64,000 nt of DNA, taken from the NCBI GenBank assembly GCA_023390055.1, contig JAEWDP010000169.1, forward strand, positions 18,031 through 82,030, in the 5' to 3' direction. Each line of letters opens with the position of its first letter. Positions within the stretch are counted from its first letter, which is position 1. Source of the DNA: Pseudomonadota bacterium (GTDB lineage Bacteria > Pseudomonadota > Alphaproteobacteria > Rhizobiales > Rhizobiaceae). The notes beneath the pieces were generated by a model. It did not search any database and had not been told where the DNA came from. It saw nothing but the letters and a program-made list of their open reading frames with translations. Positions 7,240-16,596 of the stretch are shown here, piece by piece. The translations under genes and the position numbers were made by a program.

Positions 7240-8031
7240 ATGGCAATCAATGCCTCCATCATGTTGAAGAGCGACGAAGCACCCGCCGTCGGACGCGAGC
7301 GCATTCGCTTGCTTGAAGCTGTGGCACGTAGCGGCAGCATCACGGCCGGAGCCAAGGCGATCGGCCTCAGCTACAAGGCTGCCTGGGATGCGCTCGACGC
7401 GATGGCCAACCTGTTTGGGCAGCCTCTGCTCGAAACCCGTGCGGGTGGTCGCGCCGGTGGTGGTGCACGTCTCACAGCGGCCGGAATACGTGCGGTTGAA
7501 TCGTTTCACCGGCTCGAAGCAGAACTCGCGCGCGTTCTTGCTCAACTCGAGCCGGAACTTGCCGGGACAGGCATCCGTCCCCTCCATCTCGTATCGGGGT
7601 TTCTCATGAGAACAAGTGCACGAAATGCGTTGCGCGGGACGATCGCCGCGATCACGTCCGATGCGCTTACCGCCGAAGTTGCCGTCTCTGTCAGCGAGAA
7701 AACAACCATACATGCACTCGTCACCAATGAAAGCATCCGTGAGCTTGGCCTCGTTGTGGGACGCGAAGCGATCGTTTTGATAAAAGCACCCTTCGTCATG
7801 ATTGCACCCGGCGGCGAACGCCCCGCGGTCTCAGCCCGCAATTGCATCCCCGGCACGGTGCTTCGTTGCGAAACATCGCCGATCAGCGCCGAGATCGTTC
7901 TCGACATTGGTGGCGACAAGACGCTTGCCGCCACGGTCACGGCCCATAGCGCCAAGGCGCTCGACCTTGCACCGGGAATGTCAGCACACGCGCTGTTCGA
8001 TGCCGCCCACGTCATCATCGCCACGGACTGA
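7240..8031 (+). CDS. modE: Molybdate-responsive regulator ModE
   Basis: The protein has 263 residues. An N-terminal LysR-like winged helix (IRLLEAVARSGSITAGAKAI, then SYKAAWDALDAM) is followed by the ModE-specific GGRAGGGARLTAAG loop. Two tandem Mop/TOBE domains follow from about residue 125 (SARNALRGTI) and from about residue 197 (SARNCIPGTV); they bind molybdate in the dimer. ModE with molybdate represses modABC and can activate molybdoenzyme genes. It directly precedes modA by 23 bases, so it is autoregulated with the transporter if the palindrome at 7184-7205 is its site. Confidence 0.93.
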   Translation: MAINASIMLKSDEAPAVGRERIRLLEAVARSGSITAGAKAIGLSYKAAWDALDAMANLFGQPLLETRAGGRAGGGARLTAAGIRAVESFHRLEAELARVLAQLEPELAGTGIRPLHLVSGFLMRTSARNALRGTIAAITSDALTAEVAVSVSEKTTIHALVTNESIRELGLVVGREAIVLIKAPFVMIAPGGERPAVSARNCIPGTVLRCETSPISAEIVLDIGGDKTLAATVTAHSAKALDLAPGMSAHALFDAAHVIIATD

Positions 8032-8054
8032 ACCCGTCAAAAAAAGAAGCCCGA

Positions 8055-8813
8055 ATGCACATCTGGAAATCAACCATCACGATAGCCGCACTGGTCGCTG
8101 CCGGCCCCATCGCCGGGCAGGCAAATGCTGCCGAAACCAGCGTCGCAGTCGCGTCGAACTTCACCGACGCGGCAAACGAGATCGCAGCCGCATTCGCCGA
8201 AGCGACAGAGCACGAGGCAGTCCTGTCTTTTGGCGCAACCGGCCAGTTCTACACCCAGATCACGCAAGGCGCGCCTTTCGAGGTCTTCATTGCCGCCGAT
8301 GACAAGCGTCCGGCACTGGCGGTGACGCAAGGTCATGGCGTGGAAGGCACCGTGTTTACCTATGCGATCGGCCAGTTGGTTCTCTATTCGGCCGACGAAG
8401 GCAAGGTGACCGGCGCTAAAACCCTGGAAAGTGACGATTTCGAAAAGATCGCGATCGCCAACCCGCAGACGGCGCCCTACGGGCAGGCGGCCGTCGAGGC
8501 GATGCGCTCGCTCGGAGTTTACGACACTCTTGAGCCGAAGATCGTCCAGGGCCAGAACATCGGACAGACTTACCAGTTCGTCGAAACCGGCAATGCCGAG
8601 ATCGGCTTCGTGGCGCTTGGCCAGGTTTCGCAGACCGAGGCCGGCTCGCGCTGGATCGTGCCTCAGGAACATTACGAGCCGATCAAGCAGGATGCCGTTC
8701 TCTTGAAGACCGGTAAAAATAACCCGGCCGCCGCAGCATTCCTCGAGTTCCTCAAGGGTGACGAGGCGGCGGCGATCATCGAGAAATACGGTTACGCGCT
8801 CGACCGTAGATAG
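8055..8813 (+). CDS. modA: Molybdate ABC transporter, periplasmic binding protein
   Basis: A 252-residue periplasmic protein that captures molybdate (and tungstate) for ModBC. It has a signal peptide (cleavage after about residue 25, ...GQANAAE), then the oxyanion-binding pattern VAVASNFTDAANEIAAAF, SFGATGQFYTQI, GAPFEVFIAADDKRP, and ANPQTAPYGQAAVEA, all typical of ModA. It is the first structural gene of modABC, 11 bases before modB. Confidence 0.94.
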   Translation: MHIWKSTITIAALVAAGPIAGQANAAETSVAVASNFTDAANEIAAAFAEATEHEAVLSFGATGQFYTQITQGAPFEVFIAADDKRPALAVTQGHGVEGTVFTYAIGQLVLYSADEGKVTGAKTLESDDFEKIAIANPQTAPYGQAAVEAMRSLGVYDTLEPKIVQGQNIGQTYQFVETGNAEIGFVALGQVSQTEAGSRWIVPQEHYEPIKQDAVLLKTGKNNPAAAAFLEFLKGDEAAAIIEKYGYALDRR

Positions 8814-8824
8814 TTGGATGACGA

Positions 8825-9553
8825 ATGCGCCCCGCCTTTCCGGTGCGGTGCATGGTTTTTTGGGGGTATGGCACGCTGTCTCAGGAACTTCTGTCGCCGA
8901 TCTGGCTGACAATAGAACTTGCCGCAATAACCACGGCTACGCTGCTCGTCGTCGGCATACCCATTGCCTGGTGGCTTGCCTGGACGAAGACGCGCTTCAA
9001 GGAAGTGGCGGCAACCATCGTCGCCCTGCCCCTGGTGCTACCGCCAACGGTGCTTGGCTTCTACATTCTCGTGGCGCTGGGACCGCAGGGGCTCGGTGGC
9101 TGGCTCGGTTCATGGATGGGGTTGCGCACATTCGCCTTCACCTTCGAAGGATTGATTGTCGGCTCGGTGATCTCCTCCTTGCCATTTATGGTACAGCCTG
9201 TGCGCAATTCCTTCGAGGCGATGGGCAGGCGACCACTGGAGGTGGCTGCCACCCTTCGCGCCTCGCCCTTTGACCGCTTCTTCACAATTGCCCTTCCCCT
9301 GGCCCTGCCTGGCCTGCTGACCGGCGCGGTCCTCGCCTTTGCACATACTGTTGGCGAGTTCGGCGTCATCTTGATGATCGGTGGCAATATTCCCGGTGAA
9401 ACCAAGGTTCTGTCGATCGCCATCTACGATTTCGTCGAAACACTTCGCTGGCGCGAGGCCCATATCCTGTCGATCGGCATGCTGGTTTTCTCGTTTGTCG
9501 TCATCCTGGTCGTGTCGCTTTTGGCTCGCCGTTCGGGTCGCAGGGTGTTCTGA
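8825..9553 (+). CDS. modB: Molybdate ABC transporter permease
   Basis: A 242-residue inner-membrane permease with about five helices. The cytoplasmic loop that docks to ModC is visible as EAMGRRPLEVAATLRASPFDRFFTIALPLALPG, shown here in segments such as EVAATLRASPFDRF. The segment LPLVLPPTVLGFYIL is a family hallmark. ATG 8825 is used, but it has a weak ribosome binding site; an internal ATG about 9 codons later (before VFWGYG) is possible. It overlaps modC by one base (TGATG). Confidence 0.93.
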   Translation: MRPAFPVRCMVFWGYGTLSQELLSPIWLTIELAAITTATLLVVGIPIAWWLAWTKTRFKEVAATIVALPLVLPPTVLGFYILVALGPQGLGGWLGSWMGLRTFAFTFEGLIVGSVISSLPFMVQPVRNSFEAMGRRPLEVAATLRASPFDRFFTIALPLALPGLLTGAVLAFAHTVGEFGVILMIGGNIPGETKVLSIAIYDFVETLRWREAHILSIGMLVFSFVVILVVSLLARRSGRRVF

Positions 9554-10653
9554 TGACGGATGCGATTGCAATAAGGCTGAATGGCAATTTCGGCACTTTC
9601 AAGCTTGATGTCGATCTGTGTCTGCCGATGCACGGCATCACGGCTCTGTTCGGCCCTTCCGGTTGCGGCAAGACATCGGTCCTGAGATCCGTTGCCGGCC
9701 TCAACCGGATACCGGGAAGGATCGCGGTCGACGACGAGATTTGGCAGGATGACAACCGTTTCATACCAACGCACAGACGCGCACTGGGTTATGTGTTTCA
9801 GGAGGCAGGCCTGTTTCAGCACCTGTCCGTTCGCCAGAACCTCCTCTATGGCGAAAAACGTGCCCGCGGCATGGAAAAGCACATCCACTTTGATGACATC
9901 GTCGACCTGTTCGGCATTGGCCATCTGGTCGACCGCTCACCCGAGCACCTGTCGGGCGGTGAACGCCAGCGTGTCTCACTTGGCCGCGCGCTTCTATCCC
10001 AGCCACGACTGCTGTTGATGGATGAACCACTCTCCGCGCTCGACCGCATGGCCAAGGACGAGATCCTGCCCTATTTCGAGGCATTGCACGCCAATCTGAA
10101 AGTTCCGATCCTGCTGGTGACCCACGACATATCCGAGGTCGAGAGACTGGCTGATCACCTCGTTTTCATGCGTGCAGGCCAGGTGGTGGCGACGGGGCCT
10201 CTCAGCAGCCTGCAGAGCGATCCCGCCCTGCCGCTGGCATCCGGTCGTGATGCGCGTGTGACACTCGACGCGGTGGTGAGTGACTACGACGAGGCCTATG
10301 GGGTGGCAACACTGGACGTGGATGGAGGCAGCTTCATCGTACCAGTGACGCAACCGACAGTTGGTGCTTGCCACAGGCTGACCATTGCTGCCGGCGACGT
10401 CAGCCTGGCACTCAAGGCGCCCGAGGCCACCACGGTACTCAACATCGTGCCCGCACGGATACTGTCAGTAACACCCACCGGACACGAGATGGTTGCGGCA
10501 CTCGGCCTTGGGCCAGACGGCACAGGCAGCCGCATACTTGCTCGTGTGACCAGGCGTTCATGGGATAGTCTCGACCTCAAAGAAGGATCCATGATCCACG
10601 CCCAGATCAAGAGCGTGGCATTGGTTAAAGGAAACAATGTCAGTCGAAGATGA
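9553..10653 (+). CDS. modC: Molybdate ABC transporter ATP-binding protein
   Basis: The protein has 366 residues. The ABC domain shows Walker A GPSGCGKTS (about residues 34-42), signature LSGGERQRVSLGRAL, Walker B LLLMDEPLSALD and the switch histidine in LLVTHDISE. A Mop/TOBE domain at about 295-360 (the GTGSRILARVTRRSW region) is typical of ModC and allows molybdate feedback. The start overlaps modB. The operon ends at the hairpin near 10679-10713, facing the next, leftward gene. Confidence 0.94.
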   Translation: MTDAIAIRLNGNFGTFKLDVDLCLPMHGITALFGPSGCGKTSVLRSVAGLNRIPGRIAVDDEIWQDDNRFIPTHRRALGYVFQEAGLFQHLSVRQNLLYGEKRARGMEKHIHFDDIVDLFGIGHLVDRSPEHLSGGERQRVSLGRALLSQPRLLLMDEPLSALDRMAKDEILPYFEALHANLKVPILLVTHDISEVERLADHLVFMRAGQVVATGPLSSLQSDPALPLASGRDARVTLDAVVSDYDEAYGVATLDVDGGSFIVPVTQPTVGACHRLTIAAGDVSLALKAPEATTVLNIVPARILSVTPTGHEMVAALGLGPDGTGSRILARVTRRSWDSLDLKEGSMIHAQIKSVALVKGNNVSRR

Positions 10654-10678
10654 TCACGTCCTTCGGCTGGCCCAAATG

Positions 10679-10713
10679 GCGTGAGATTCCGATTAGTGAG
10701 ATCGGTATCACGC
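10679..10713. terminator. Imperfect hairpin between convergent modC and phosphodiesterase genes
   Basis: GCGTGAgATtCCGAT on the left pairs imperfectly with ATCGGtATCACGC on the right. It lies between two convergent genes and overlaps the stop codon of the leftward phosphodiesterase. It lacks a T-run, so if it terminates it may do so weakly or with Rho. Confidence 0.35.
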
Positions 10714-11577
10714 CGGCACGGACGTCTGCCCCGTCTGTTCCAGCACCTGCTTTTTGTCCTGCCGCTTGCCGGGGAACAGTTCCGGCGCTAGCGGCAGATG
10801 ACGATCGAGAAAATTCTCGTTGAGGACAACCGCAGACACGTCATCGACGACAACCACCGCGATCTGACCCGGACCCTCGCGGCGCGTAACAGGTGCGGGT
10901 AGCGGACCTGACAGGCTTAGAAGCGTCGGCTCGATCGAATAATGATTGCCGGCAAAGGTGCTGAACGGGATGCCACGATAGGTCCCGCTTGCGCTCATGT
11001 GCACATGGCCCGAGACCACGGTGCGCAGATCTGGATGTTGTCGCAGGACATCAACGAATGCTTCGCGCTGCTCCAGGATGATCCTGTCATTTTGGTTGTG
11101 CAGCGGGCACATGTTGTGGTGCAACACCACAACCACTGGCATCGCCGCGTACTCGGCAAGACGACTGGAAAGCCAGTCGAGCTGCGCGGCGTTCAGCCTT
11201 CCGGCCCCGACACCGGGCTCGGAACTGTCCAAAATGATGACGCCGCAGCCGTCGAGAGTGATCGCACGGTCCAGCTTGCCGCTATCCGGATTGGTCACGT
11301 CCCCGAATTCGGCGAGGTAATTTGGCCTGCTATCATGATTGCCAAGCGTGACGACATAGGGAAGGCTGATCTCGGGCAGAAGTTCCTTGAAGCGACGATA
11401 GGAGGCAACATCACCGTTATCGGCCACGTCACCGGCAATCACCAGCAGATCCGCATCCGCATGGTTCTTGTTGATGAAAGAGATCGCGTCCCTTGTTCGC
11501 GCATAGGTGTCGAGAGAATGGGAAAGTTCGGTTTCAGGCACGATATGGAGATCGGCCATCACGATGATCTTTGGCAC
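10708..11577 (-). CDS. Calcineurin-type metallophosphoesterase (CpdA/GpdQ-like)
   Basis: The protein has 289 residues. The dinuclear metal-site motifs are all present in order: ADLHI near residue 8, AGDVADNGD near 48, GNHDSRP near 82, a HHNMCP histidine near 155, and GHVHMSASG near 196. This pattern fits class III cyclic-nucleotide or glycerophosphodiester phosphodiesterases. It is the last gene of a leftward cluster with a sugar/glycerol-phosphate-type ABC importer, so cleavage of an imported phosphodiester (glycerophosphodiester-like) is a reasonable inference. cAMP hydrolysis is the alternative. No signal peptide is seen, so it is cytosolic. Confidence 0.8.
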   Translation of the reverse strand: MPKIIVMADLHIVPETELSHSLDTYARTRDAISFINKNHADADLLVIAGDVADNGDVASYRRFKELLPEISLPYVVTLGNHDSRPNYLAEFGDVTNPDSGKLDRAITLDGCGVIILDSSEPGVGAGRLNAAQLDWLSSRLAEYAAMPVVVVLHHNMCPLHNQNDRIILEQREAFVDVLRQHPDLRTVVSGHVHMSASGTYRGIPFSTFAGNHYSIEPTLLSLSGPLPAPVTRREGPGQIAVVVVDDVSAVVLNENFLDRHLPLAPELFPGKRQDKKQVLEQTGQTSVPA

Positions 11578-11581
11578 TGGT

Positions 11582-11857
11582 TCAGGCTCCGTTCAAAGGG
11601 ACAGGATAAGAGGTCGGCATCTCGGCACCGTCGCGACAAGGTGCATCGCCTGCGCGAGACGTGGCACGATCCATTGGCCAGGCACGCAAGGCTGACCATT
11701 GTCGAATGCCATGGACGCTATCACGCGATGACAAAAGTTCAGCCGGTTGCAGACTTTCCCGCTCACGCTGAGCGCGGCAGGACGCCTGCAGCGGTCTTCC
11801 AGCGTCAATCGACAATCCATCCAAGTCAAAGATGGCTTTGACAATCGGATTGCTCAT
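11582..11857 (-). pseudogene. Decayed short gene, HAD-like start, between permease and phosphoesterase
   Basis: The start codon overlaps the permease stop (ATGA), the hallmark of a genuine operon gene. The first residues, KAIFDLDGLSIDAG, resemble the DxD motif of HAD-type phosphatases. After about 25 codons the sequence no longer looks like any protein, and a different frame looks more coding further on. It is therefore read as the remnant of a frameshifted or deleted gene. The HAD assignment rests on one short motif and is weak. Confidence 0.35.
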
Positions 11858-12747
11858 CCTTTCACTCCGGTCATTGTAATTCCCCGGATGAAGAGCCGCC
11901 TGGCAAATAGAAACGCAAGGACCAGTGGCGCGGTAACGATGGTGGCCGCGGCAAAGGTCACGCCGTAATCGATGCCAAGATCGCCCCTGTACTGCATCAT
12001 GGATAAAGTCGCGGTGATCTTGTCCTGGCTCTGGACCACGATCAGCGGCCAGTAGAGATCGTTCCAGTGTGTCACGAATGAGAAGATGGTGAAGGCCGCC
12101 ATCGCCGGCACTGCGCTCGGCAGAATCAGACGAATGACGATCTCGATCTCGCTGAAGCCATCGATGCGTGCCGCCTGAATGATGCTGTCAGGAAACGCCT
12201 TGAAGAACTGCCGGAACAGAAAGATCGCAAAGACCGAGACAAGGAACGGAAACATCATTGCCAGATAGGTGTCGAGCAGGCCGACCTTGACGATGGCGAC
12301 ATAGAGCGGGATTGCTGTCACGTTGACCGGGATGGTGATGCCGGCGATAACCGCGCCGAAAAGGATACTCGAACCCTTGAAACGCAGCTTGGCAAGGGCG
12401 TAGGCTGCCGGAATGGCGGTAATCAGTTGAACGACCAGGATACCAAGGCACACGATGAGCGAATTGGCGATGTAAAGAAGATAGGGCTGATCGAACAGCA
12501 CCTTGCCATAGTTGATGAAGCCGTAGAATTCGTGCGGCCACAACGTGAAGTTCGCGCCGAAGATTTCGCTTTTTGGCTTGAGGCTGGACGAAATCATCCA
12601 GATGAACGGAAAGGTCATCACCAGACCAGCGAAAAACAGCATCGCGGTAACCACGTGTCGGCCGATGCGGCGCAGTGTGAGGCTCCGAACACCGTCTGCG
12701 CCTGCAGGAACCATAGAGTGGGAAGGACTGCTCATGGTAAGTCTCAA
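11854..12747 (-). CDS. ABC sugar-type transporter permease (MalG/UgpE-like)
   Basis: A membrane protein of about 293-297 residues with six helices. The segment FPFIWMISSSLKPKSEIF at the N-terminus is typical of MalG/UgpE permeases. The ATPase-docking loop reads DSIIQAARIDGFSEIEIVIRLILP, cited here as AARIDGFSEIEI. Translation may start at TTG 12747, overlapping the previous stop as ATTGA, or at ATG 12735. It pairs with the permease encoded just upstream. Confidence 0.88.
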   Translation of the reverse strand: MRLTMSSPSHSMVPAGADGVRSLTLRRIGRHVVTAMLFFAGLVMTFPFIWMISSSLKPKSEIFGANFTLWPHEFYGFINYGKVLFDQPYLLYIANSLIVCLGILVVQLITAIPAAYALAKLRFKGSSILFGAVIAGITIPVNVTAIPLYVAIVKVGLLDTYLAMMFPFLVSVFAIFLFRQFFKAFPDSIIQAARIDGFSEIEIVIRLILPSAVPAMAAFTIFSFVTHWNDLYWPLIVVQSQDKITATLSMMQYRGDLGIDYGVTFAAATIVTAPLVLAFLFARRLFIRGITMTGVKG

Positions 12748-13637
12748 TATCGAACGCGGCGATCGGTCGATCGCGCCTGGAACATCGCAAACAGGAACAC
12801 GATCACCAGGAAGGCGAAGGAAAGTGCCGCGGCATAACCCATATTGAAGTATTCAAAACCCTCCTTGAAGGCGAGATAGAGGTATACTTCGCTGGCGCGA
12901 TCCGGCCCGCCCTGGGTCAGGAGGGCTACCGTGTCGAACAGTTTGAAGGCTGTTATCGAGCTTGTAACCGCAACGAACATCGACGTTGGCCCCAGCATCG
13001 GCCAGGTCACGCGGAAAAACCGGTCAAGCGGTGCATCAGCGCCATCGACTGCTGCAGCATCGTAAAGCGACAGAGGTATCGCGGTAAGGCCCGCCAGAAA
13101 CAGCACCATGTTGAAACCGATGATGCTCCACACGGATATGATGGCCAGCGAGAAGAGCACCATGTCGGGATCACCGAGGAAGTTGATGGCATCAACGCCC
13201 AGGGAATTGAGCGCAACGTTGATGATGCCCTGCCTGGAATCCATCAAGGCAGACCAGACCAGCGCCATGGCAGCAAGCGTCGAGGTCACGGGCAGGAAAA
13301 ACAGCACTTCCAGCACGGAGCGAAATCGTTGGCGGTCCTGGATGAGAATGGCCAGGATCAAAGGTATGATGAAGGCCGCGGGCAGGAACAGCACTGCATA
13401 GACGAGCGTGTTGCGCAGCGCATTGCCGAAGTTTTCGTCTTCTGCCATCTGCCGATAGTTATCGAGCCCGACAAAATTCATGCCGTCGCGTACAAGCGTG
13501 AAGTCGGTAAACGAGAACACCACAACGAGGATAATCGGCACCAGATAGATTGCCAGGATAAGCAGTGTCGCGGGTGCGGCGAGCGCATAGGCAATCCGCT
13601 GCTGTGAGCGCGCCCGCACTGTTGCGACTGCGATCAT
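12744..13637 (-). CDS. ABC sugar-type transporter permease (MalF/UgpA-like)
   Basis: A 297-residue permease with six membrane helices. The docking loop reads YDAAAVDGADAPLDRFFRVT followed by WPMLGP, the EAA motif of the MalF/UgpA branch. It overlaps the ATPase gene upstream by 4 bases and the second permease downstream, so the operon is translationally coupled. Substrate is not deducible from the permeases alone. Confidence 0.88.
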   Translation of the reverse strand: MIAVATVRARSQQRIAYALAAPATLLILAIYLVPIILVVVFSFTDFTLVRDGMNFVGLDNYRQMAEDENFGNALRNTLVYAVLFLPAAFIIPLILAILIQDRQRFRSVLEVLFFLPVTSTLAAMALVWSALMDSRQGIINVALNSLGVDAINFLGDPDMVLFSLAIISVWSIIGFNMVLFLAGLTAIPLSLYDAAAVDGADAPLDRFFRVTWPMLGPTSMFVAVTSSITAFKLFDTVALLTQGGPDRASEVYLYLAFKEGFEYFNMGYAAALSFAFLVIVFLFAMFQARSTDRRVRY

Positions 13638-14875
13638 AGCGCCACCGCATATGACTGTGGCGCAACGCTTGACGCTGCCCTGCGCGTCACTGATGCGACC
13701 ATTGACCGGTCGATCGAGGGTCCGCGCAAGCGCTTTCCGTTTGCATCAAAGAACAAGAGTGCTTCCCGGTTGAGACGAATAGATTGGCGTTTACCGATCC
13801 GCAGGGCGGGTGTCAGTGCTCCAGGAACCTTGTGCAGCCGCAGTCGCAGTTCGACACCGGGCTCGGCCGACAGCGTGCCATGCAATATCATGTCGGCGCC
13901 GTGATCTTCGACAGCTGCAACGTCGAAATCGAAGGTTTCCGGGGATTTCGTATCGGGGGTCTGGTGAAGATCGTCGACGAGCAATGCCGCCTCTGGCCGG
14001 AACGCGATGAAGAGATCGCTCTCTGCGCCAGCTGGAATTGCGACATCGAGCAACCGGTCACCGACGCGCAGCTTTTGATCGATCACCTGCGCCGGAAGCA
14101 GATTTATTTCCGGCGAGCCGATGAAACGCGCCACATCGATATTGTCGGGATCTTCATAAAGCACCACTGGTGGGGCCACCTGCAAAAACCTGCCGGCCTG
14201 CATGATCGCCACCCGGTCCGACAGCGTCATCGCCTCTGTCTGGTCATGGGTCACATAGACGAAAGTCAGCTTCGAACTGGCGTGCAGTTCGGCAATCTCC
14301 TTGCGCACCTGGGTGCGCAGTTTCGCGTCAAGATTGGAGAGCGGCTCGTCCATCAAGAAGAGCTGTGGCGAGCGTACCAGAGCACGTCCAAGGGCGACGC
14401 GTTGACGCTGTCCACCCGACAGCTGCGCCGGCCGCCGCTCAAGCAGGTGATCGATACCGAGCTGCCGCGCGGTTTCATGAATGTGGGCCACCACGGCAGA
14501 ACGGCCACGCCGAGCAAGCGGGTGAACCCGCTCGATCAAGGGCAGACGCGCGTGCCAGGGAAGAGATGCCATGATCAGAGGCATAGCCATGTTCTGGGCG
14601 ACGCTCATATGCGGGTAGAGCGCATAATCCTGAAACACCATCGCGATCTGGCGATGCTTGGGTGGCAGAGCGTCAACTGGCTGACCATCAATGCTGACGG
14701 TCCCGTGATCCTGGGCCTCAAGGCCCGCAATGATGCGAAGCAGGGTCGATTTTCCGCAACCGGACGGGCCGACGAGAGAGACGAATTCCCCCTCCTCCAC
14801 ATCGAGAGACAGGCCAGCAAGTATCTGGTTGGCGCCGTATCCCTTGCGTATGTCACGAATAGAGAGCTTTGGCAT
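13634..14875 (-). CDS. ABC transporter ATP-binding protein (UgpC/MalK-like)
   Basis: The protein has 413 residues. Walker A GPSGCGKST (about 37-45), Q-loop VFQDYALYPHM, signature LSGGQRQRVALGRAL, Walker B LFLMDEPLSNLD and H-loop YVTHDQTEAM are intact. There is a roughly 30-residue insertion between Q-loop and signature (around PWHARLPLIERV). The C-terminal regulatory region holds OB/TOBE-type beta segments (FIGSPEINLLPA, FIAFRPEAALL). It energises the two permeases encoded downstream. The gap from the binding-protein gene is 45 bases. Confidence 0.9.
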   Translation of the reverse strand: MPKLSIRDIRKGYGANQILAGLSLDVEEGEFVSLVGPSGCGKSTLLRIIAGLEAQDHGTVSIDGQPVDALPPKHRQIAMVFQDYALYPHMSVAQNMAMPLIMASLPWHARLPLIERVHPLARRGRSAVVAHIHETARQLGIDHLLERRPAQLSGGQRQRVALGRALVRSPQLFLMDEPLSNLDAKLRTQVRKEIAELHASSKLTFVYVTHDQTEAMTLSDRVAIMQAGRFLQVAPPVVLYEDPDNIDVARFIGSPEINLLPAQVIDQKLRVGDRLLDVAIPAGAESDLFIAFRPEAALLVDDLHQTPDTKSPETFDFDVAAVEDHGADMILHGTLSAEPGVELRLRLHKVPGALTPALRIGKRQSIRLNREALLFFDANGKRLRGPSIDRSMVASVTRRAASSVAPQSYAVAL

Positions 14876-14920
14876 GGTTTAAATCCTGTTCTCTTGTCGG
14901 CCTGATGAACGAAACGACGG

Positions 14921-16198
14921 CTAGCGCTGCATCAGCTCTTCAGCCACGGCCTTCATTTTGTCGGCACCATCGGCTGGCGTCATTTCGCCAAGCATCACCG
15001 AGCGCACGATGCTCTTCTGCTCGCGCCAGATCTTTTCGCTCTGCGTACCGGGATATCCCTGCCACAGTCCGGCACGGTCATAACCGGATATCGGGGTCGC
15101 GAAAAACGCGTTCTCACGGTAATATGGAGCAAGGAAGTCCTCGCCAAGCGCACCGACATTGGTCGGCAGGTAGCCGGTGTTCCTGGCGGTAATCGCCTGG
15201 GCCTGCGGGCCGGAAAGGAACTTGGCGTATTCCCAGGCAGCCGCGATCTTGTCTGGATCTGTTGCGGTGATCAGCATGGCATTGCCGCCCGTTGGCAAGG
15301 TGCCATTGGCATCATCGATGATGGTGAACTTGATGGAACGCAGGTCGAACTTGTCTCCCACCAGTTCGTGAATGTTGCGGGCCGAGGCGGGTGAATTTGC
15401 GTAGATGCCCATCGCTCCGTTGGTGAACGCCGTCATCTGGTCGCTCAGCGTTATCGACGGATCGTATTTCCCTTCATCAACCAGGCGCTTCACCAGTTCC
15501 ATCGCTTTTAGCGCGTAACCGTTCTCGTCGAAGGTAACCCTGGTTTGACTGTCATCGAGGACCTTTCCACCCTGATGGGTGATCAGGATCTGCCATGGCC
15601 AGTCATCGCCCCACTGGTCAACGCCGAAGGACATGCCCTGAATGTTGTCGCCGAGGGCGTCGATCCGGGCGGAAAGTTCCAGAATGCCGTCCCAGTCGGC
15701 CGGGAATTTGTCCGGGTCGTAACCTGCCTGTTTCAGGAGATCGGCATTGTAATACCATTGCGGCACGGAAGCATTGAACGGCATGCCGATCTGGATGCCA
15801 TCAACCTGGCCGAGTTCCAGCATGCGATCGCTATAGTTGGCCTTCACCCACTCGGCACCTTCATTTTCCAGAAGCGGTCCAAGGTCGACGATCTGGCTGC
15901 GGCCTTGCAGCGCTCGCACGAGCGAGGGAAGCTGATTATAGGCCTGAAAGGCACAATCCGGCAGCGTGTTGGTGGCAGATTCGCGCATCAGTCGCAGGTG
16001 CGTATCAGCATAATCCTTGGCCGGTGCGGCATATTGCACGACGATGTCGTCCTGCATTTCATTGAATATCTTAACGAGCGGCTCATGCTGGCGGCTCAGG
16101 TGCCCAGCATTGGTGAGGCACGTAATGGTAACCTTCGCGGCTGCGGGACTGGTCGAGGCGGCAAGAACAAGTGCGAGGGGGAGGAAGATCTTCTTCAT
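14921..16198 (-). CDS. Extracellular solute-binding protein family 1 (UgpB-like)
   Basis: The protein has 425 residues with a signal peptide cleaved near ...STSPAAAK (about residue 21). The mature protein has family-1 features: VKIFNEMQDDIVVQYAAP, FNASVPQWYYNADLLKQAG and LPTGGNAMLITA. These resemble glycerol-3-phosphate binding protein UgpB (the YYNADLL and GG-A segments), so a phosphorylated polyol or its diester is the favoured ligand. A phosphoesterase at the end of the same operon supports this. It is the first gene of the operon. Confidence 0.85.
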   Translation of the reverse strand: MKKIFLPLALVLAASTSPAAAKVTITCLTNAGHLSRQHEPLVKIFNEMQDDIVVQYAAPAKDYADTHLRLMRESATNTLPDCAFQAYNQLPSLVRALQGRSQIVDLGPLLENEGAEWVKANYSDRMLELGQVDGIQIGMPFNASVPQWYYNADLLKQAGYDPDKFPADWDGILELSARIDALGDNIQGMSFGVDQWGDDWPWQILITHQGGKVLDDSQTRVTFDENGYALKAMELVKRLVDEGKYDPSITLSDQMTAFTNGAMGIYANSPASARNIHELVGDKFDLRSIKFTIIDDANGTLPTGGNAMLITATDPDKIAAAWEYAKFLSGPQAQAITARNTGYLPTNVGALGEDFLAPYYRENAFFATPISGYDRAGLWQGYPGTQSEKIWREQKSIVRSVMLGEMTPADGADKMKAVAEELMQR

Positions 16199-16596
16199 CT
16201 GGTATTCCTAACGTCCAATATGGGGGCGATCAGCGGTCAGGACGTGACTAGGGAAACCAGATTACAAAGGCATAGCAGGACGGTGAACTTTTGATGACAA
16301 TCCAGAAGCCTGCAAGGCGGCCTTCCTGGAAAACCTTGTCCAGTTCACGATGTTTGCCCGGGACTGGAAGGATGCCGTTCGCGACGGAGACGCGGTGCAT
16401 TCGTCCACTTGCCTGCCCGCAATCTGGCGGCTCGGGTATCGATATCGCGCATTCACGGTATATATCCCGTGCTGGTCTCCAAACCTGGTTGAGTGATCCG
16501 CACGACCAGATCAAACATCGCGATGTCGCAGGCGCAAATGCCGGGCCAAATCCCAAAAAAAAGATCACACGTTATCATCCCGGGATCGAGACAGGA
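16199..16596. promoter_or_regulatory. Upstream region of the ABC operon, with an inverted repeat
   Basis: No gene is convincing in these 398 bases. CACGG (16454-16458), eight bases, CCGTG (16467-16471) form an inverted repeat about 255 bases before the binding-protein start. It is a candidate operator for the TetR-type regulator encoded next to it. Promoter elements could not be assigned with confidence. Confidence 0.35.
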